From Ectothiorhodospira sp. BSL-9 (lineage in GTDB: Bacteria > Pseudomonadota > Gammaproteobacteria > Ectothiorhodospirales > Ectothiorhodospiraceae): DNA of 64,000 bases. A model generated the notes under the pieces. It saw only the letters and a program-made list of their open reading frames with translations. It did not search any database and was not told the origin of the DNA. Made by a program: the position numbers and the translations under genes. The stretch is taken from the NCBI RefSeq assembly GCF_001632845.1, contig NZ_CP011994.1, positions 2,862,001 through 2,926,000 of the forward strand. Direction: 5' to 3'. This document shows positions 26,540 to 40,190 of the stretch, piece by piece. Each line of letters opens with the position of its first letter. The first letter of the stretch is position 1.

Positions 26540-26632
26540 CCCTTCTCCCCCAAGGGGAGAAGGGCTTTGCTGAATTTTCCCTTCAGCCAGGATAAGGGAT
26601 CCTGCTCCCCTCTCCCGCTGGCGGGAGAGGGG
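26540..26632. terminator. Two hairpin terminators between infA and clpA
   Basis: The first (26540-26564) pairs CCCTTCTCCCC with GGGGAGAAGGG and is followed by CTTTGCTGAATTTT, a fair plus-strand terminator for infA. The second (26607-26632) pairs CCCCTCTCCCGC with GCGGGAGAGGGG and lies nearer the clpA end. Both resemble the hairpins of the repeat at 1406-1469 and 10025-10086. Confidence 0.75.
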
Positions 26633-26659
26633 CTGGGGGTGAGGGTTGGCCGGGGCAGC

Positions 26660-28927
26660 TCAGTGCACCGGTTCCTCGGCAAAGTCCAGGGACAGACTGC
26701 CGTCCTTGACCGTGACGTGCACCTCGCCGCCGCCCACCAGGCGACCGAACAACACCTCTTCTGCCAGCGGCTTCTTGATCTGATCCTGAATCACGCGGGC
26801 CATGGGACGCGCACCCATCTTCGGATCGTAGCCATGCTCCGCCAGCCAGGCGCGGGCCTCCTCATCCACTACCAGGGCCACCTTCTTCTCATCCAGCTGG
26901 GCCTGCAACTGGATCAGGAACTTGTCCACCACATTGGCGATGGTCACCGCATCCAGGGCCTTGAACTGGATGATGGAATCCAGGCGATTGCGGAACTCCG
27001 GACTGAAGGTGCGCTTGAGCACCTCCATGGCATCGCTGGAGTGATCCTGCTGGGTGAAGCCCACCGACGGCCGGCTGGCCACTTCGGCCCCGGCGTTACT
27101 GGTCATCACCACGATCACATTGCGAAAGTCCACCTTGCGCCCGTTGGTGTCCGTGAGGGTGCCATGATCCATCACCTGCAACAGCAGGTTGAACACATCC
27201 GGATGCGCCTTTTCCACCTCATCCAGCAGCAGCACCGAGTGGGGCTGCTTCAGGATGGCATCGGTGAGCAGGCCGCCCTCGTCATACCCCACATACCCCG
27301 GCGGCGCCCCGATGAGCCGGGAGACCGTGTGGCGCTCCATGTACTCGGACATGTCAAAGCGTACCAGTTCGATCCCGAGGATCTGGGCCAGCTGGCGGGT
27401 GACCTCGGTCTTGCCCACGCCGGTGGGCCCGGCGAACAGGAAGGAGCCGATGGGCTTGTCGGTATCGCCCAGCCCGGAGCGGGACATCTTGATGGCCGCA
27501 GCCAGCTTCTCGATGGGCTCATCCTGACCAAAGACCACCATCTTGAGATTGCGCTCCAGATTCTTGAGGGTGTCCATATCCGAGGCAGACACGCTCTTGG
27601 GCGGGATACGGGCAATCTTGGCGACGATGTTCTCCACATCCTGCACCGAGATGGTCTTCTTGCGCTGACTGACCGGCTGCAACCGCCGGTTGGCCCCGGC
27701 CTCGTCGATCACATCAATGGCCTTGTCGGGCAGATGGCGGTCGGTGATGTAGCGGTTGGAGAGTTCAGCCGCAGCCCGCAGGGCCTTGCTGGTATAGCGC
27801 ACCTCGTGGTGGGACTCGAACCGGGACTTGAGGCCCTTGAGGATCTCGAAGGTCTCATCCACCGTCGGCTCATTCACGTCGATCTTCTGGAAACGCCGCG
27901 CCAGGGCGCGATCCTTCTCGAAGATGCCGCGATATTCCTGATAAGTGGTGGAGCCGATGCACTTGAGCTCACCCGAGGCCAGCATGGGCTTGATCAGGTT
28001 GGAGGCATCCATCACGCCACCGGAGGCAGAACCGGCACCGATGATGGTGTGGATCTCGTCGATGAACAGTACCGCGCCGGGCTCACGCCGCAACTGACCC
28101 AGCACACCCTTGAGGCGCTTCTCGAAGTCCCCCCGGTACTTGGTGCCGGCCACCAGCGCACCCAGGTCCAGGGAATAGATGGTGCTGTCCCGCAGCACTT
28201 CAGGCACCTGGTCGTCGATGATCTTCTTGGCCAGACCCTCGGCGATGGCAGTCTTGCCCACGCCGGCTTCACCCACGAACAACGGGTTGTTCTTTCTGCG
28301 CCGGCAGAGGATCTGCACGGTGCGCTCCAGTTCATGGGCCCGGCCGATCAGGGGGTCAATCTTGCCCTTGCGGGCCTGCTCGTTGAGGTTGGTGGCGTAG
28401 CTTTCCAGCGGATTCTTGCGGTTGCTCTCCTCGCCCTCCTGACCTTCGCTGGGCGCAGCACTGGAGGGATCCTCCTCCTGTTGCTGCTCATCCGGCACCT
28501 TGGAGATGCCGTGGGAGATGTAGTTGACCACGTCCAGCCGGGCCAGATCATGCTGGCCCAGCAGGTAAACGGCATGCGACTCCTGCTCACCGAAGATGGC
28601 CACCAGCACGTTGGCACCGGTGACCTCCTTCTTGCCGGAGGACTGCACATGGAAGACGGCCCTTTGCAGCACCCGCTGGAAGCCCAGCGTGGGCTGGGTG
28701 TCCCGCGGGTCCTTCAGGGGCAGCTTGGGTGTGTTGGTATCCACGAATTCCTCGAGCTGCTTGCGCAGGCCTTCCACGTTGACCCCGCACGCTCGCAGCA
28801 CATTCACGGCGGTGGGGTTGTCCGTGAGGGCGAGCAGCAGGTGCTCCACCGTCATGAACTCGTGACGTTTTTCGCGTGCGGCCTTGAAGGCCATGTTCAG
28901 TGAAAACTCGAGTTCTTTATTCAGCAT
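26660..28927 (-). CDS. clpA: ATP-dependent Clp protease ATP-binding subunit ClpA
   Basis: 755 residues. A Clp N domain (LEFSLNMAFKAAREKRHEFM), an acidic linker (EEDPSSAAPSEGQEGEE), AAA-1 with GEAGVGKTAIAEG and VLFIDEIHT, and AAA-2 with GPTGVGKTEVTRQ and LLLDEVEKAHPD. There is no ClpB-type coiled-coil middle domain. It unfolds substrates for ClpP. The adaptor clpS is directly upstream with 12 bp between. Confidence 0.96.
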   Translation of the reverse strand: MLNKELEFSLNMAFKAAREKRHEFMTVEHLLLALTDNPTAVNVLRACGVNVEGLRKQLEEFVDTNTPKLPLKDPRDTQPTLGFQRVLQRAVFHVQSSGKKEVTGANVLVAIFGEQESHAVYLLGQHDLARLDVVNYISHGISKVPDEQQQEEDPSSAAPSEGQEGEESNRKNPLESYATNLNEQARKGKIDPLIGRAHELERTVQILCRRRKNNPLFVGEAGVGKTAIAEGLAKKIIDDQVPEVLRDSTIYSLDLGALVAGTKYRGDFEKRLKGVLGQLRREPGAVLFIDEIHTIIGAGSASGGVMDASNLIKPMLASGELKCIGSTTYQEYRGIFEKDRALARRFQKIDVNEPTVDETFEILKGLKSRFESHHEVRYTSKALRAAAELSNRYITDRHLPDKAIDVIDEAGANRRLQPVSQRKKTISVQDVENIVAKIARIPPKSVSASDMDTLKNLERNLKMVVFGQDEPIEKLAAAIKMSRSGLGDTDKPIGSFLFAGPTGVGKTEVTRQLAQILGIELVRFDMSEYMERHTVSRLIGAPPGYVGYDEGGLLTDAILKQPHSVLLLDEVEKAHPDVFNLLLQVMDHGTLTDTNGRKVDFRNVIVVMTSNAGAEVASRPSVGFTQQDHSSDAMEVLKRTFSPEFRNRLDSIIQFKALDAVTIANVVDKFLIQLQAQLDEKKVALVVDEEARAWLAEHGYDPKMGARPMARVIQDQIKKPLAEEVLFGRLVGGGEVHVTVKDGSLSLDFAEEPVH

Positions 28928-28939
28928 GGTCGTACCGCT

Positions 28940-29260
28940 CTAGGCCTCTTCCATCGCACACAGCAACGGGTGCTGATGCTCTCGTGAATAATCGTTGACC
29001 TGGGCCACCTTGGTTTCAGCTACATCCCGAGTATAGATGCCACAGACGCCCTTGCCGCGCGTATGCACATGGAGCATGACCCGGGTGGCCTTCTCGCGAT
29101 CCATCGCGAAGAAGACCTCCAGGACCTCGATCACGAACTCCATGGGCGTGTAGTCATCGTTCAGCAGCACCACCTTGAACTGGGGTGGCTGCTTGAGTCG
29201 GGGCTTCGCCTCATCCAGTAACAGGCCACTGTCTTCGTCGGATTTTCGTTCTTCTCCCAT
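28940..29260 (-). CDS. clpS: ATP-dependent Clp protease adaptor ClpS
   Basis: 106 residues from the ATG at 29260 (AAAGG before it). The core [20 protein letters not shown] binds N-degrons, and [23 protein letters not shown] contacts ClpA. It delivers N-end rule substrates to ClpAP. The stretch of about 30 residues before the core is disordered and acidic, as usual. Confidence 0.95.
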   Translation of the reverse strand: MGEERKSDEDSGLLLDEAKPRLKQPPQFKVVLLNDDYTPMEFVIEVLEVFFAMDREKATRVMLHVHTRGKGVCGIYTRDVAETKVAQVNDYSREHQHPLLCAMEEA

Positions 29261-29307
29261 AGCCTTTGATCGATATGCAGTCGAAACGTTTCCGTTTTCT
29301 TTCTGAA

Positions 29308-30564
<1,257 letters not shown>

Positions 30565-30660
30565 GGGAGCTCCCTTTGTGGAAAATGACTGTTGTTAAGG
30601 ATTTTGGTGGGATTATACACGCGATGCCCGGGTGCGTCGGTGGGTGGGTTGATTTCGCCG

Positions 30661-30684
30661 GTGGGAGCGGCCCTCGGCCGCGAA
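30661..30684 (+). repeat. REP palindrome
   Basis: GTGGGAGCGGCC, CTC and GGCCGCGAA form an imperfect palindrome. The same 24-mer type recurs at 32392, 32517 and 50973. It lies in the 229-bp gap between divergent icd and nudJ. The form is like the REPs of pseudomonads and xanthomonads. Confidence 0.85.
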
Positions 30685-30793
30685 TGACGAACCTGTCCGC
30701 AGCCCCGGTGTCAAGCATCCGGGCAGGTCCCACAAAGAACCCAACGAAGAACCACATCCAAATCCACATACAAACTCTGGAGTTTTCATATTC

Positions 30794-31237
30794 ATGGTCT
30801 GGACACCGCGCGTTACCGTGGCAAGCGTCGTTGAACGGGAGGGTCGTTTCCTCCTGGTGGAAGAGCAGGAGGATGGCCGCCGCGTTTTCAACCAGCCGGC
30901 CGGGCACCTGGAGGAAGGCGAGTCCCTGCTGTCGGCCTGCCTCCGCGAGACGCTGGAGGAAACCGGGCGCCAGCTCATACCGGAGGCGGTGGTGGGCATT
31001 TACCGATGGCAGCATCCCGACAGCGGGCTGACCTTCATCCGGGTGGCGGTGACCGGCAGCGTGTCCGAGCCCCTGCCCGACCACACGCTGGACGAGGACA
31101 TCCTGGCCACCCATTGGCTGGAACCGCGTGTACTGGCGGAAGATCCGGCTTGCCAGCGCAGCCCGCTGGTGCTGCGGTGTATTGAGGATTACCTGGCGGG
31201 GCGGCGGTATCCGTTGGAGTTACTGGTGGAAGTTTGA
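30794..31237 (+). CDS. nudJ: Nudix hydrolase, NudJ-type phosphatase
   Basis: 147 residues. Nudix box GHLEEGES followed by RETLEETG in the G-x5-E-x7-REUxEExGU pattern, preceded by [10 protein letters not shown]. In E. coli NudJ hydrolyses HMP-PP and nucleoside triphosphates and is encoded directly before mnmA. The same order, nudJ-mnmA-hflD, holds here with 8 bp to mnmA. The function follows from family and synteny. Confidence 0.87.
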   Translation: MVWTPRVTVASVVEREGRFLLVEEQEDGRRVFNQPAGHLEEGESLLSACLRETLEETGRQLIPEAVVGIYRWQHPDSGLTFIRVAVTGSVSEPLPDHTLDEDILATHWLEPRVLAEDPACQRSPLVLRCIEDYLAGRRYPLELLVEV

Positions 31238-31245
31238 GTGGTATC

Positions 31246-32373
31246 ATGAGGTGCATGCCCCATACCCATCCCAAACGCGTCATCGTCGGCATGTCCGGCG
31301 GCGTGGATTCGTCTGTTTCCGCCCTGCTGCTCATGGAACAGGGCTACCGCGTCGAAGGCCTGTTCATGAAGAACTGGGAGGACGACGACGAACCCGGCTA
31401 CTGCTCCGCCGCCCAGGACCTGAAGGACGCCTGGGCCGTGTGCGAGGAACTGGAAATCCCGCTGCACAAGGTGAATTTCGCCAAGCAATACTGGGATCGG
31501 GTGTTCGCCCACTTCCTGGAAGAGTACCGGGCCGGGCGCACCCCTAATCCGGACATCCTCTGCAACCGGGAAATCAAGTTCCGGGCCTTCCTGGATTACG
31601 CCCTGGACAAGGGGGCCGACCTGATCGCCACCGGCCATTACGCCAGGGTCCGTCAGGGTCACGACGGCCAATACCAGCTGTTGCAGGGCCAGGACCCCAA
31701 CAAGGATCAGTCCTACTTCCTGTACACCCTGGGTCAGCGCGCCCTCTCCCGCACCCTCTTTCCCCTGGGCGAGCTGGAAAAGACCCGTGTGCGTAAAACC
31801 GCAGAAGAGGCCGGTTTCGTCAATCACGCCAAGAAGGACAGCACCGGGATCTGCTTCATCGGCGAGCGTCGTTTCCGGGATTTCCTGCAACGCTATCTGC
31901 CCGCCCAACCGGGCGAGATCGTCAGCACTGAGGATCAGGTGCTGGGAGAGCATCAGGGCCTGATGTACTACACCCCCGGCCAGCGCCAGGGCCTGGGCAT
32001 CGGCGGCGTACAGGGCGCACCCGAGGTGCCCTGGTACGTGGTGGACAAGGACATGGACCGCAACCGGCTCATCGTCGCCCAGGGTCATGACCACCCCGCG
32101 CTGCAATCCACCGGGCTGACCGCCGTGGACCTGCACTGGGTCTCGGACGAGCCCCCTGCCCTGCCCCTGCGCTGCCAGGCCAAGATCCGCTACCGTCAGG
32201 CGCATCAGGACTGCCTGGTGGAAGCCGCCCCGGACGAACCGGGCACCCTGCAGGTACGTTTCTACACACCCCAGCGGGCCGTGGCGCCGGGCCAGTCGGT
32301 CGTGTTCTACGAAGGTGAACACTGCCTGGGCGGCGGCATCATCGCCCGCCGGCATCCGCTGCCCTTATCCTGA
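31246..32373 (+). CDS. mnmA: tRNA-specific 2-thiouridylase MnmA
   Basis: About 375 residues from the ATG at 31246; an ATG at 31255 and a TTG overlapping the nudJ stop are alternatives. PP-loop [15 protein letters not shown], catalytic cysteines in [12 protein letters not shown] and [17 protein letters not shown]-like MKNWEDDDE and [10 protein letters not shown]. It makes s2U34 in the tRNAs for Lys, Glu and Gln. Confidence 0.95.
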   Translation: MRCMPHTHPKRVIVGMSGGVDSSVSALLLMEQGYRVEGLFMKNWEDDDEPGYCSAAQDLKDAWAVCEELEIPLHKVNFAKQYWDRVFAHFLEEYRAGRTPNPDILCNREIKFRAFLDYALDKGADLIATGHYARVRQGHDGQYQLLQGQDPNKDQSYFLYTLGQRALSRTLFPLGELEKTRVRKTAEEAGFVNHAKKDSTGICFIGERRFRDFLQRYLPAQPGEIVSTEDQVLGEHQGLMYYTPGQRQGLGIGGVQGAPEVPWYVVDKDMDRNRLIVAQGHDHPALQSTGLTAVDLHWVSDEPPALPLRCQAKIRYRQAHQDCLVEAAPDEPGTLQVRFYTPQRAVAPGQSVVFYEGEHCLGGGIIARRHPLPLS

Positions 32374-32391
32374 GAGCCCCCTTGCCCCCTT

Positions 32392-32540
32392 GTGGGAGCG
32401 GCCCTGGCCGCGAATAACAGGAACCATTGATGTATCCGGCCCTCATCCGGGGGGTATCCCTGGATGAGGGCCTGCCCCGAACCCCGAGAAACCGGCGCCG
32501 TAGTTTGGTTCGCCCATTCGCGGCCGAGGGCCGCTCCCAC
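32392..32540. repeat. Paired inverted REPs (BIME-like) with central hairpin
   Basis: A REP at 32392-32414 (one C shorter than the others) and a full inverted REP at 32517-32540 (TTCGCGGCCGAGGGCCGC...) flank a third perfect 11-bp stem, GGCCCTCATCC / GGATGAGGGCC (32438-32472). The unit fills the space between mnmA and hflD. It could fold into a three-armed structure in the nudJ-mnmA-hflD mRNA. Confidence 0.83.
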
Positions 32541-32611
32541 GGGCTGCCCCGTGCAAAGCCGGCTTTATGGTATCTTCCCTGCTATAACCCACCCAGAAAC
32601 AAGATATTCCC

Positions 32612-33241
32612 GTGGAATCCTCAAATCATAATCGCGCCCTCGCCCTGGCTGCCCTGTTTCAGTCCGCCGCCATGGTCAAGGAAATCGCCTGGCATGGCCG
32701 CTGCGACCTGGACCAACTGCAGACCATGGTGGGTAGCCTGTTCGCCTTTGAAGCCAACACCATCGAGTCCGTGTACGGTGGCGTGGACAACCTGGAGCGA
32801 GGCCTGCGTACCCTGCTGGAACAGATCCAGTCGCCCTCCCATCAGGTGGATGCGGAAATCTCCCGCTACGTGATCAGCGTGCTCTACCTGGAGCGAAAGC
32901 TGATGAAGAATCCTCAGATGGTCAAGGCATTAGGCGATGGAATTGATGTCGCCAGTCATCAGAGTGAGGCCTTCGGCATCACCCATGAGAACATCATGGC
33001 GCGTCTGGGCGAGACCTATCAGAACACCATCAGCCAACTGGGTCCGCGGATCGTGGTCCAGGGGGATCAGAGTCATCTGGGGAACAGCAACAATGCGGCG
33101 CGCATTCGCACGTTGCTGCTGGCAGGGATTCGCGCAGCGGTGCTGTGGAGACAGGCGGGAGGGTCGCGGTGGCGGCTGATCTTCAGCCGCAACGCGATCG
33201 TGGCCGAGGCCAAGGGGATCCTGGATCGGATCGTGGAGTGA
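32612..33241 (+). CDS. hflD: High frequency lysogenization protein HflD
   Basis: 209 residues, GTG start. Helical protein with the family sequences NRALALAALFQSAAMVKEIA, ISRYVISVLYLERKL and RIRTLLLAGIRAAVLWRQ. In E. coli HflD is a peripheral membrane protein that interacts with lambda CII. It is the third gene of nudJ-mnmA-hflD. In E. coli purB comes next; here purB lies 10.4 kb away. Confidence 0.9.
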   Translation: MESSNHNRALALAALFQSAAMVKEIAWHGRCDLDQLQTMVGSLFAFEANTIESVYGGVDNLERGLRTLLEQIQSPSHQVDAEISRYVISVLYLERKLMKNPQMVKALGDGIDVASHQSEAFGITHENIMARLGETYQNTISQLGPRIVVQGDQSHLGNSNNAARIRTLLLAGIRAAVLWRQAGGSRWRLIFSRNAIVAEAKGILDRIVE

Positions 33242-33253
33242 AGCAGATGGAAA

Positions 33254-33277
33254 CCCCTCTCCCCAAAGGGAGAGGGG
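33254..33277. terminator. Hairpin between convergent hflD and acnB
   Basis: CCCCTCTCCC pairs with GGGAGAGGGG over a 4-nt loop. The stop codons of hflD and acnB are 46 bp apart, so this hairpin probably serves both. It is similar in sequence to those at 26607 and 1442. Confidence 0.65.
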
Positions 33278-33287
33278 CTATTCCAGG

Positions 33288-35867
33288 TTACGCCGCTGCC
33301 ACCGGAATCACCTTCCGCGCGGCTTCCTCATACTCCGGCAACTGATCAAAGTTCAGATACCGGTATACCTCGCCCGCCATGGTGTTCAGGTCGGCGGCAT
33401 ACTCCAGATACTCCTGAGGCGTGGGCAGACGACCCAGCACCGCCGCCACCGCAGCCACCTCGGCCGAGGCCAGGAACACATCGGCACCATCCCCCAGGCG
33501 GTTGGGGAAGTTGCGGGTGGAGGTGGAGACCACCTTTGCCCCCGGGGCCACGCGGGCCTGGTTGCCCATGCACAGGGAGCAACCAGGCATTTCCATACGA
33601 GCACCGGCACGGCCGTAGATACCGTAATACCCTTCTTCCGTGAGCTGACGCTGATCCATCCGCGTGGGTGGCGACAGCCACAGGCGAGTGGGCAGCTCAC
33701 CGCCCTGGAACTTCTCCAGCAGCTTGCCGGCAGCACGGAAGTGACCGATGTTGGTCATGCAGGAACCGATGAACACCTCATCGATGTTGCCACCGGCCAC
33801 CTCGGACAGCAGACGGGCATCGTCCGGGTCGTTGGGGGCGCACAGGATGGGCTCCTTGATCTCGCTCAGGTCGATCTCGATCACCGCCGCATACTCGGCA
33901 TCCTTGTCGGCACGCATCAGCTTGGGATCGGCCAGCCAGTCTTCCATGGCCTTGGCGCGACGCTCCAGGGTGCGTGGGTCGCCATAACCATTGGAGATCA
34001 TCCAGCGCAGCATGGTCACGTTGGAACGCAGGTACTCGGCCACCCGCTCCTCGGACAGACTGATGGTGCAACCGCCGGCAGAACGCTCGGCAGAGGCATC
34101 GGAGAGCTCGAAGGCCTGCTCGACGGTGAGGTCATCCAGTCCTTCGATCTCCAGCACCCGACCGGAGAAGATGTTCTTCTTGCCCTTCTTCTCCACGGTG
34201 AGCAGACCCTGCTGGATGGCCGCATGGGGAATGGCATGCACCAGGTCACGCAGGGTGATGCCCGGCTGACGCTCACCCTTGAAGCGCACCAGAACCGATT
34301 CAGGCATGTCCAGGGGCATCACGCCCGTGGCGGCGGCAAAGGCCACCAGACCGGAACCGGCCGGGAAGGAGATGCCGATGGGGAAACGGGTGTGGGAGTC
34401 GCCGCCGGTGCCCACGGTGTCGGGCAGCAGCATGCGGTTCAGCCAGGAGTGGATGATGCCATCCCCCGGGCGCAGCGCCACACCGGCGCGGTTCATGATG
34501 AAGTCCGGCAGGGTGTGATGGGTCTGCACATCCACCGGCTTGGGATACGCCGCCGTGTGGCAGAACGACTGCATCACCAGGTCCGCCTGGAAGCCCAGAC
34601 AGGCCAGGTCCTTCAGTTCGTCGCGGGTCATGGGGCCGGTGGTGTCCTGGGAACCCACGGTGGTCATGCGCGGCTCGCAATAGGTGCCCGGGCGCACGCC
34701 CGCCACACCGCAGGCCTTGCCCACCATCTTCTGGGCCAGGGTGAAGCCCTTGCCGCTATCGGCCGGGACCTCGGGGCGCTTGAAGACATCCGAGGCCGCA
34801 AGGCCCAGGGACTCACGGGCACGGTCGGTCAGGCCGCGACCGATGATCAGCGGGATACGGCCACCGGCGCGCACTTCGTCCAGCATCACCGGGGTGCGCA
34901 GTTCAAAGGTGGTGATCACCTCGTCGCTGCCATGACGGCAGACCTTGCCCTCATAGGGGTAGATGTCCACCACATCGCCCATCTCCAGGGCGTTCACATC
35001 CAGTTCGATGGGCAGGGCGCCGGCGTCTTCCATGGTATTGAAGAAGATCGGCGCAATCTTGCCACCCATGCACACACCGCCGAAGCGCTTGTTGGGTACG
35101 TAGGGCAGATCATCGCCGATGTTCCACAGCACCGAGTTGGTGGCGGACTTGCGGGAGGAACCGGTACCCACCACGTCGCCCACCATGGCCACGGGATGAC
35201 CCTTCTGCTTGAGTTCCCTGATCTGGGCCTCGGCGTCGGTGACCCCCTCGCGCGGGTTCTTGTACATGGCCTTGGCATGCAGGGGGATGTCCGGGCGGCT
35301 CCAGGCATCCGGGGCCGGCGACAGGTCATCGGTGTTGGTCTCGCCGGGCACCTTGAAGATGGTCACGGTAAGTTTTTCCGGCAGGGCGTTGCGGCTGAGG
35401 AACCATTCCGCCTCGGCCCAGGACTGCATCACACCCTGAGCATGGGCGTTGCCGGCCTTGGCCCGCTCTTCCACGTCATGGAAGGCATCGAACATCAGCA
35501 GGGTATGCTTGAGTTCGGTGGCGGCGGCCTCGGCCAGTTCCGCGTCGTCCAGCAGTTCCACCAGGGTGGCGATGTTGTAGCCGCCCTGCATGGTGCCCAG
35601 CAGTTCCACGGCGCGCTTGCGGTCGATCAGCGGGGAGCTGGCTTCCCCCTTGGCCACGGCGGACAGGAACCCGGCCTTCACATAGGCGGCCTCATCCACA
35701 CCCGGCGGCACGCGATGGGTGATCAGGTCCAGCAGGAACTGCTCCTCGCCCTTGGGCGGGTTCTTGAGCAATTCCACCAGATCCGCGGTCATCCCGGCGT
35801 CGAGCGGTTTGGGCGGCACCCCTTGGGCTTCGCGTTCCTGAACGTGTTGGCGATAGGCTTCGAGCAC
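33288..35867 (-). CDS. acnB: Bifunctional aconitate hydratase 2 / 2-methylisocitrate dehydratase
   Basis: 859 residues from the GTG at 35867; AGGG precedes it and the family N-terminus LEAYRQHVQEREAQGVPPKPL follows. The frame is open far upstream, but that is antisense to acnA. The N-terminal HEAT-like domain precedes the swivel domain (VGDVVGTGSSRKSATNSV), as in AcnB. Iron-sulfur cysteines are in GSCMTNIGHFRAAGKLL and PGCSLCMGNQ. It interconverts citrate and isocitrate. Divergent from acnA, with 177 bp between. Confidence 0.95.
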   Translation of the reverse strand: MLEAYRQHVQEREAQGVPPKPLDAGMTADLVELLKNPPKGEEQFLLDLITHRVPPGVDEAAYVKAGFLSAVAKGEASSPLIDRKRAVELLGTMQGGYNIATLVELLDDAELAEAAATELKHTLLMFDAFHDVEERAKAGNAHAQGVMQSWAEAEWFLSRNALPEKLTVTIFKVPGETNTDDLSPAPDAWSRPDIPLHAKAMYKNPREGVTDAEAQIRELKQKGHPVAMVGDVVGTGSSRKSATNSVLWNIGDDLPYVPNKRFGGVCMGGKIAPIFFNTMEDAGALPIELDVNALEMGDVVDIYPYEGKVCRHGSDEVITTFELRTPVMLDEVRAGGRIPLIIGRGLTDRARESLGLAASDVFKRPEVPADSGKGFTLAQKMVGKACGVAGVRPGTYCEPRMTTVGSQDTTGPMTRDELKDLACLGFQADLVMQSFCHTAAYPKPVDVQTHHTLPDFIMNRAGVALRPGDGIIHSWLNRMLLPDTVGTGGDSHTRFPIGISFPAGSGLVAFAAATGVMPLDMPESVLVRFKGERQPGITLRDLVHAIPHAAIQQGLLTVEKKGKKNIFSGRVLEIEGLDDLTVEQAFELSDASAERSAGGCTISLSEERVAEYLRSNVTMLRWMISNGYGDPRTLERRAKAMEDWLADPKLMRADKDAEYAAVIEIDLSEIKEPILCAPNDPDDARLLSEVAGGNIDEVFIGSCMTNIGHFRAAGKLLEKFQGGELPTRLWLSPPTRMDQRQLTEEGYYGIYGRAGARMEMPGCSLCMGNQARVAPGAKVVSTSTRNFPNRLGDGADVFLASAEVAAVAAVLGRLPTPQEYLEYAADLNTMAGEVYRYLNFDQLPEYEEAARKVIPVAAA

Positions 35868-36044
35868 AGTAGAACCCTCTGCTAGGCTGCCCCGCAGGGC
35901 GGGGAGGGATGTATGATCCCTTGGTGTCACTAGGTTATTTTGACAACAATCTTTATTGCGCGGCAGCATTCTAAACCAGCAGGGGCGGCAGGTCACGATT
36001 GTCGACAGTTTGCCCCGATAAAAACAAACCAAGAGGGACGCACG

Positions 36045-38786
<2,742 letters not shown>

Positions 38787-38813
38787 CCCTCCCTTCATCC
38801 TTCCTCCACACAC

Positions 38814-38841
38814 GACGGGCGGAGCCTTGTATCCGCCCGTC
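38814..38841 (+). terminator. Hairpin terminator after acnA
   Basis: GACGGGCGGA pairs with TCCGCCCGTC over an 8-nt loop, 27 bp after the acnA stop. A pyrimidine tract (CCCTTCCCCCTT) follows in place of a pure T run, so termination may be partial. Confidence 0.6.
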
Positions 38842-38954
38842 CCCTTCCCCCTTGCCCAATGGAGTCAGTCCCGGTACTTTGACAATTCCCATAGGCACGA
38901 AGCGGCTAAACTCCCTAGCAGGATTCCTCATAAGCCGTTTCCAGCGGAGCAGGC

Positions 38955-39332
38955 ATGATCGACATGAAAAGGACGATCCCCGCCGACCAGGCCGATGCCG
39001 GAAGCGTTCTCGCTGAAGACGTTCGGGATCGCAGTGGTCGCCTTTTGTTGTCCGCCGGCATTCCCCTCAAGGACAAGCATCTAAGGGTGCTCAAGACCTG
39101 GGGCGTCGCCCAGGTGGCCATCTGGCAGGAGGCACCGGCCAGCGCGACGGACAATAGCCAGCCTTCCAGGGAGCCCCCACCCCCCGTTGATGAAAAGGCC
39201 TACCAGCAGGCCGAGGCCGTCATGCTCAATGCCTTCCGGCACTGCGACCTCCGGCAGTCCGTCATGCACACCCTGTTCGATCTGGCCACCCGACGCCTGG
39301 CCTCTGCCATCCAGCTCAAGAGCCAATCATGA
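38955..39332 (+). CDS. Small protein, first gene of a signalling operon
   Basis: 125 residues. The first 65 (GSVLAEDVRDRSGRLLLSAG, then LKDKHLRVLKTWGV) resemble the short N-terminal module that precedes HD-GYP and HDOD domains in many proteins. A Pro-rich linker (REPPPPVDE) and a helical tail follow. There is no HD motif, so it is not itself a phosphodiesterase. It overlaps the HDOD gene by 4 bp (ATGA) and probably acts with it. Possibly a split-off domain of a larger HDOD protein. Confidence 0.65.
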   Translation: MIDMKRTIPADQADAGSVLAEDVRDRSGRLLLSAGIPLKDKHLRVLKTWGVAQVAIWQEAPASATDNSQPSREPPPPVDEKAYQQAEAVMLNAFRHCDLRQSVMHTLFDLATRRLASAIQLKSQS

Positions 39333-40177
39333 CCAAAGCCTGCCTGGATGACATCCTGGCCCGGGACCCGAAACTGGGCACCCTGTCCGACGTCTACCAC
39401 CGCATAGAAAGTGCCATCAACGACCCCAACAGCTCCTTCGAGGCCATGGCCTCGGTGATTGAGTCGGATGCGGCGCTGGCGACCAAGGTGCTGCGCATCG
39501 CCAACAGCAGCCTCTACGCCCTGCCCGGCGGCATCCATTCCATCCAGCGGGCCATCAGCATCATTGGCACTCAGCAGCTGCGGGACCTGGCGCTGGCGGC
39601 CACGGTGATCCGTCATTTCGAGGGCATGCCCATTACCGGCGTCGATATGGAATCCTTCTGGCGCCACAGCATTGGCTGCGCCCTGCTGGCCCGTTCGCTG
39701 GCCAGTTTTCGCCGCGAGGCCAATGTGGAACGGTTCTATGTGGCCGGCCTGCTCCACGACATCGGTCGGCTGGTGATGTACATGCACATGACAGACTCCA
39801 TGACCAGGGTCCTTGAGGCCCGCGAACACAGCCATGACCTGCTGTTCCGGGAGGAGCAGTGGGCGCTGGGCTTTAATCATGCCCAGCTCGGTGGCGACCT
39901 CCTGGAACGCTGGCAGCTGCCAGTGGCCCTGCACGAACCCGTGCGATGCCATCACGCCCCCAACGAGGCGCAGCGCTATCCCGTGGAAACAGCGGTGGTC
40001 CATGCCGCCGACAGCATGACCAACGCCCTGCGCATGGGCTCCAGCGGCGAGCGCCTGGTGCCGCCCATCGATGAACAGGCCTGGGCGCGGATCGCCCTGC
40101 CTGAAACCTTGCTTGAACAGGTCACCGCCTATACTGAGCAGCATTACGCCCAGGCGGTGGAAGTGTTCCTGGCATAG
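39329..40177 (+). CDS. HDOD domain signalling protein
   Basis: 282 residues. The HDOD domain spans almost the whole protein: ASVIESDAALATKVLRIANS, ALPGGIHSIQRAISIIG, FWRHSIGCALLAR and GLLHDIGRLVMYMHM. HDOD proteins lack full HD phosphohydrolase activity in most studied cases and act as scaffolds; here an HD pair is present in LLHDIG. Coupled to the upstream small gene and 13 bp before a GGDEF-EAL gene, so it probably works in c-di-GMP signalling. Confidence 0.88.
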   Translation: MTKACLDDILARDPKLGTLSDVYHRIESAINDPNSSFEAMASVIESDAALATKVLRIANSSLYALPGGIHSIQRAISIIGTQQLRDLALAATVIRHFEGMPITGVDMESFWRHSIGCALLARSLASFRREANVERFYVAGLLHDIGRLVMYMHMTDSMTRVLEAREHSHDLLFREEQWALGFNHAQLGGDLLERWQLPVALHEPVRCHHAPNEAQRYPVETAVVHAADSMTNALRMGSSGERLVPPIDEQAWARIALPETLLEQVTAYTEQHYAQAVEVFLA

Positions 40178-40190
40178 GCCGGGGGCCAGG

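Noticed and set aside
26567-28903. 778-codon plus-strand open frame
   Set aside because: Antisense shadow of clpA; composition (His, Leu, Gly) is that of a mirror frame and no domain is visible.
33741-35885. 714-codon plus-strand open frame
   Set aside because: Antisense to acnB, with no recognisable motif.
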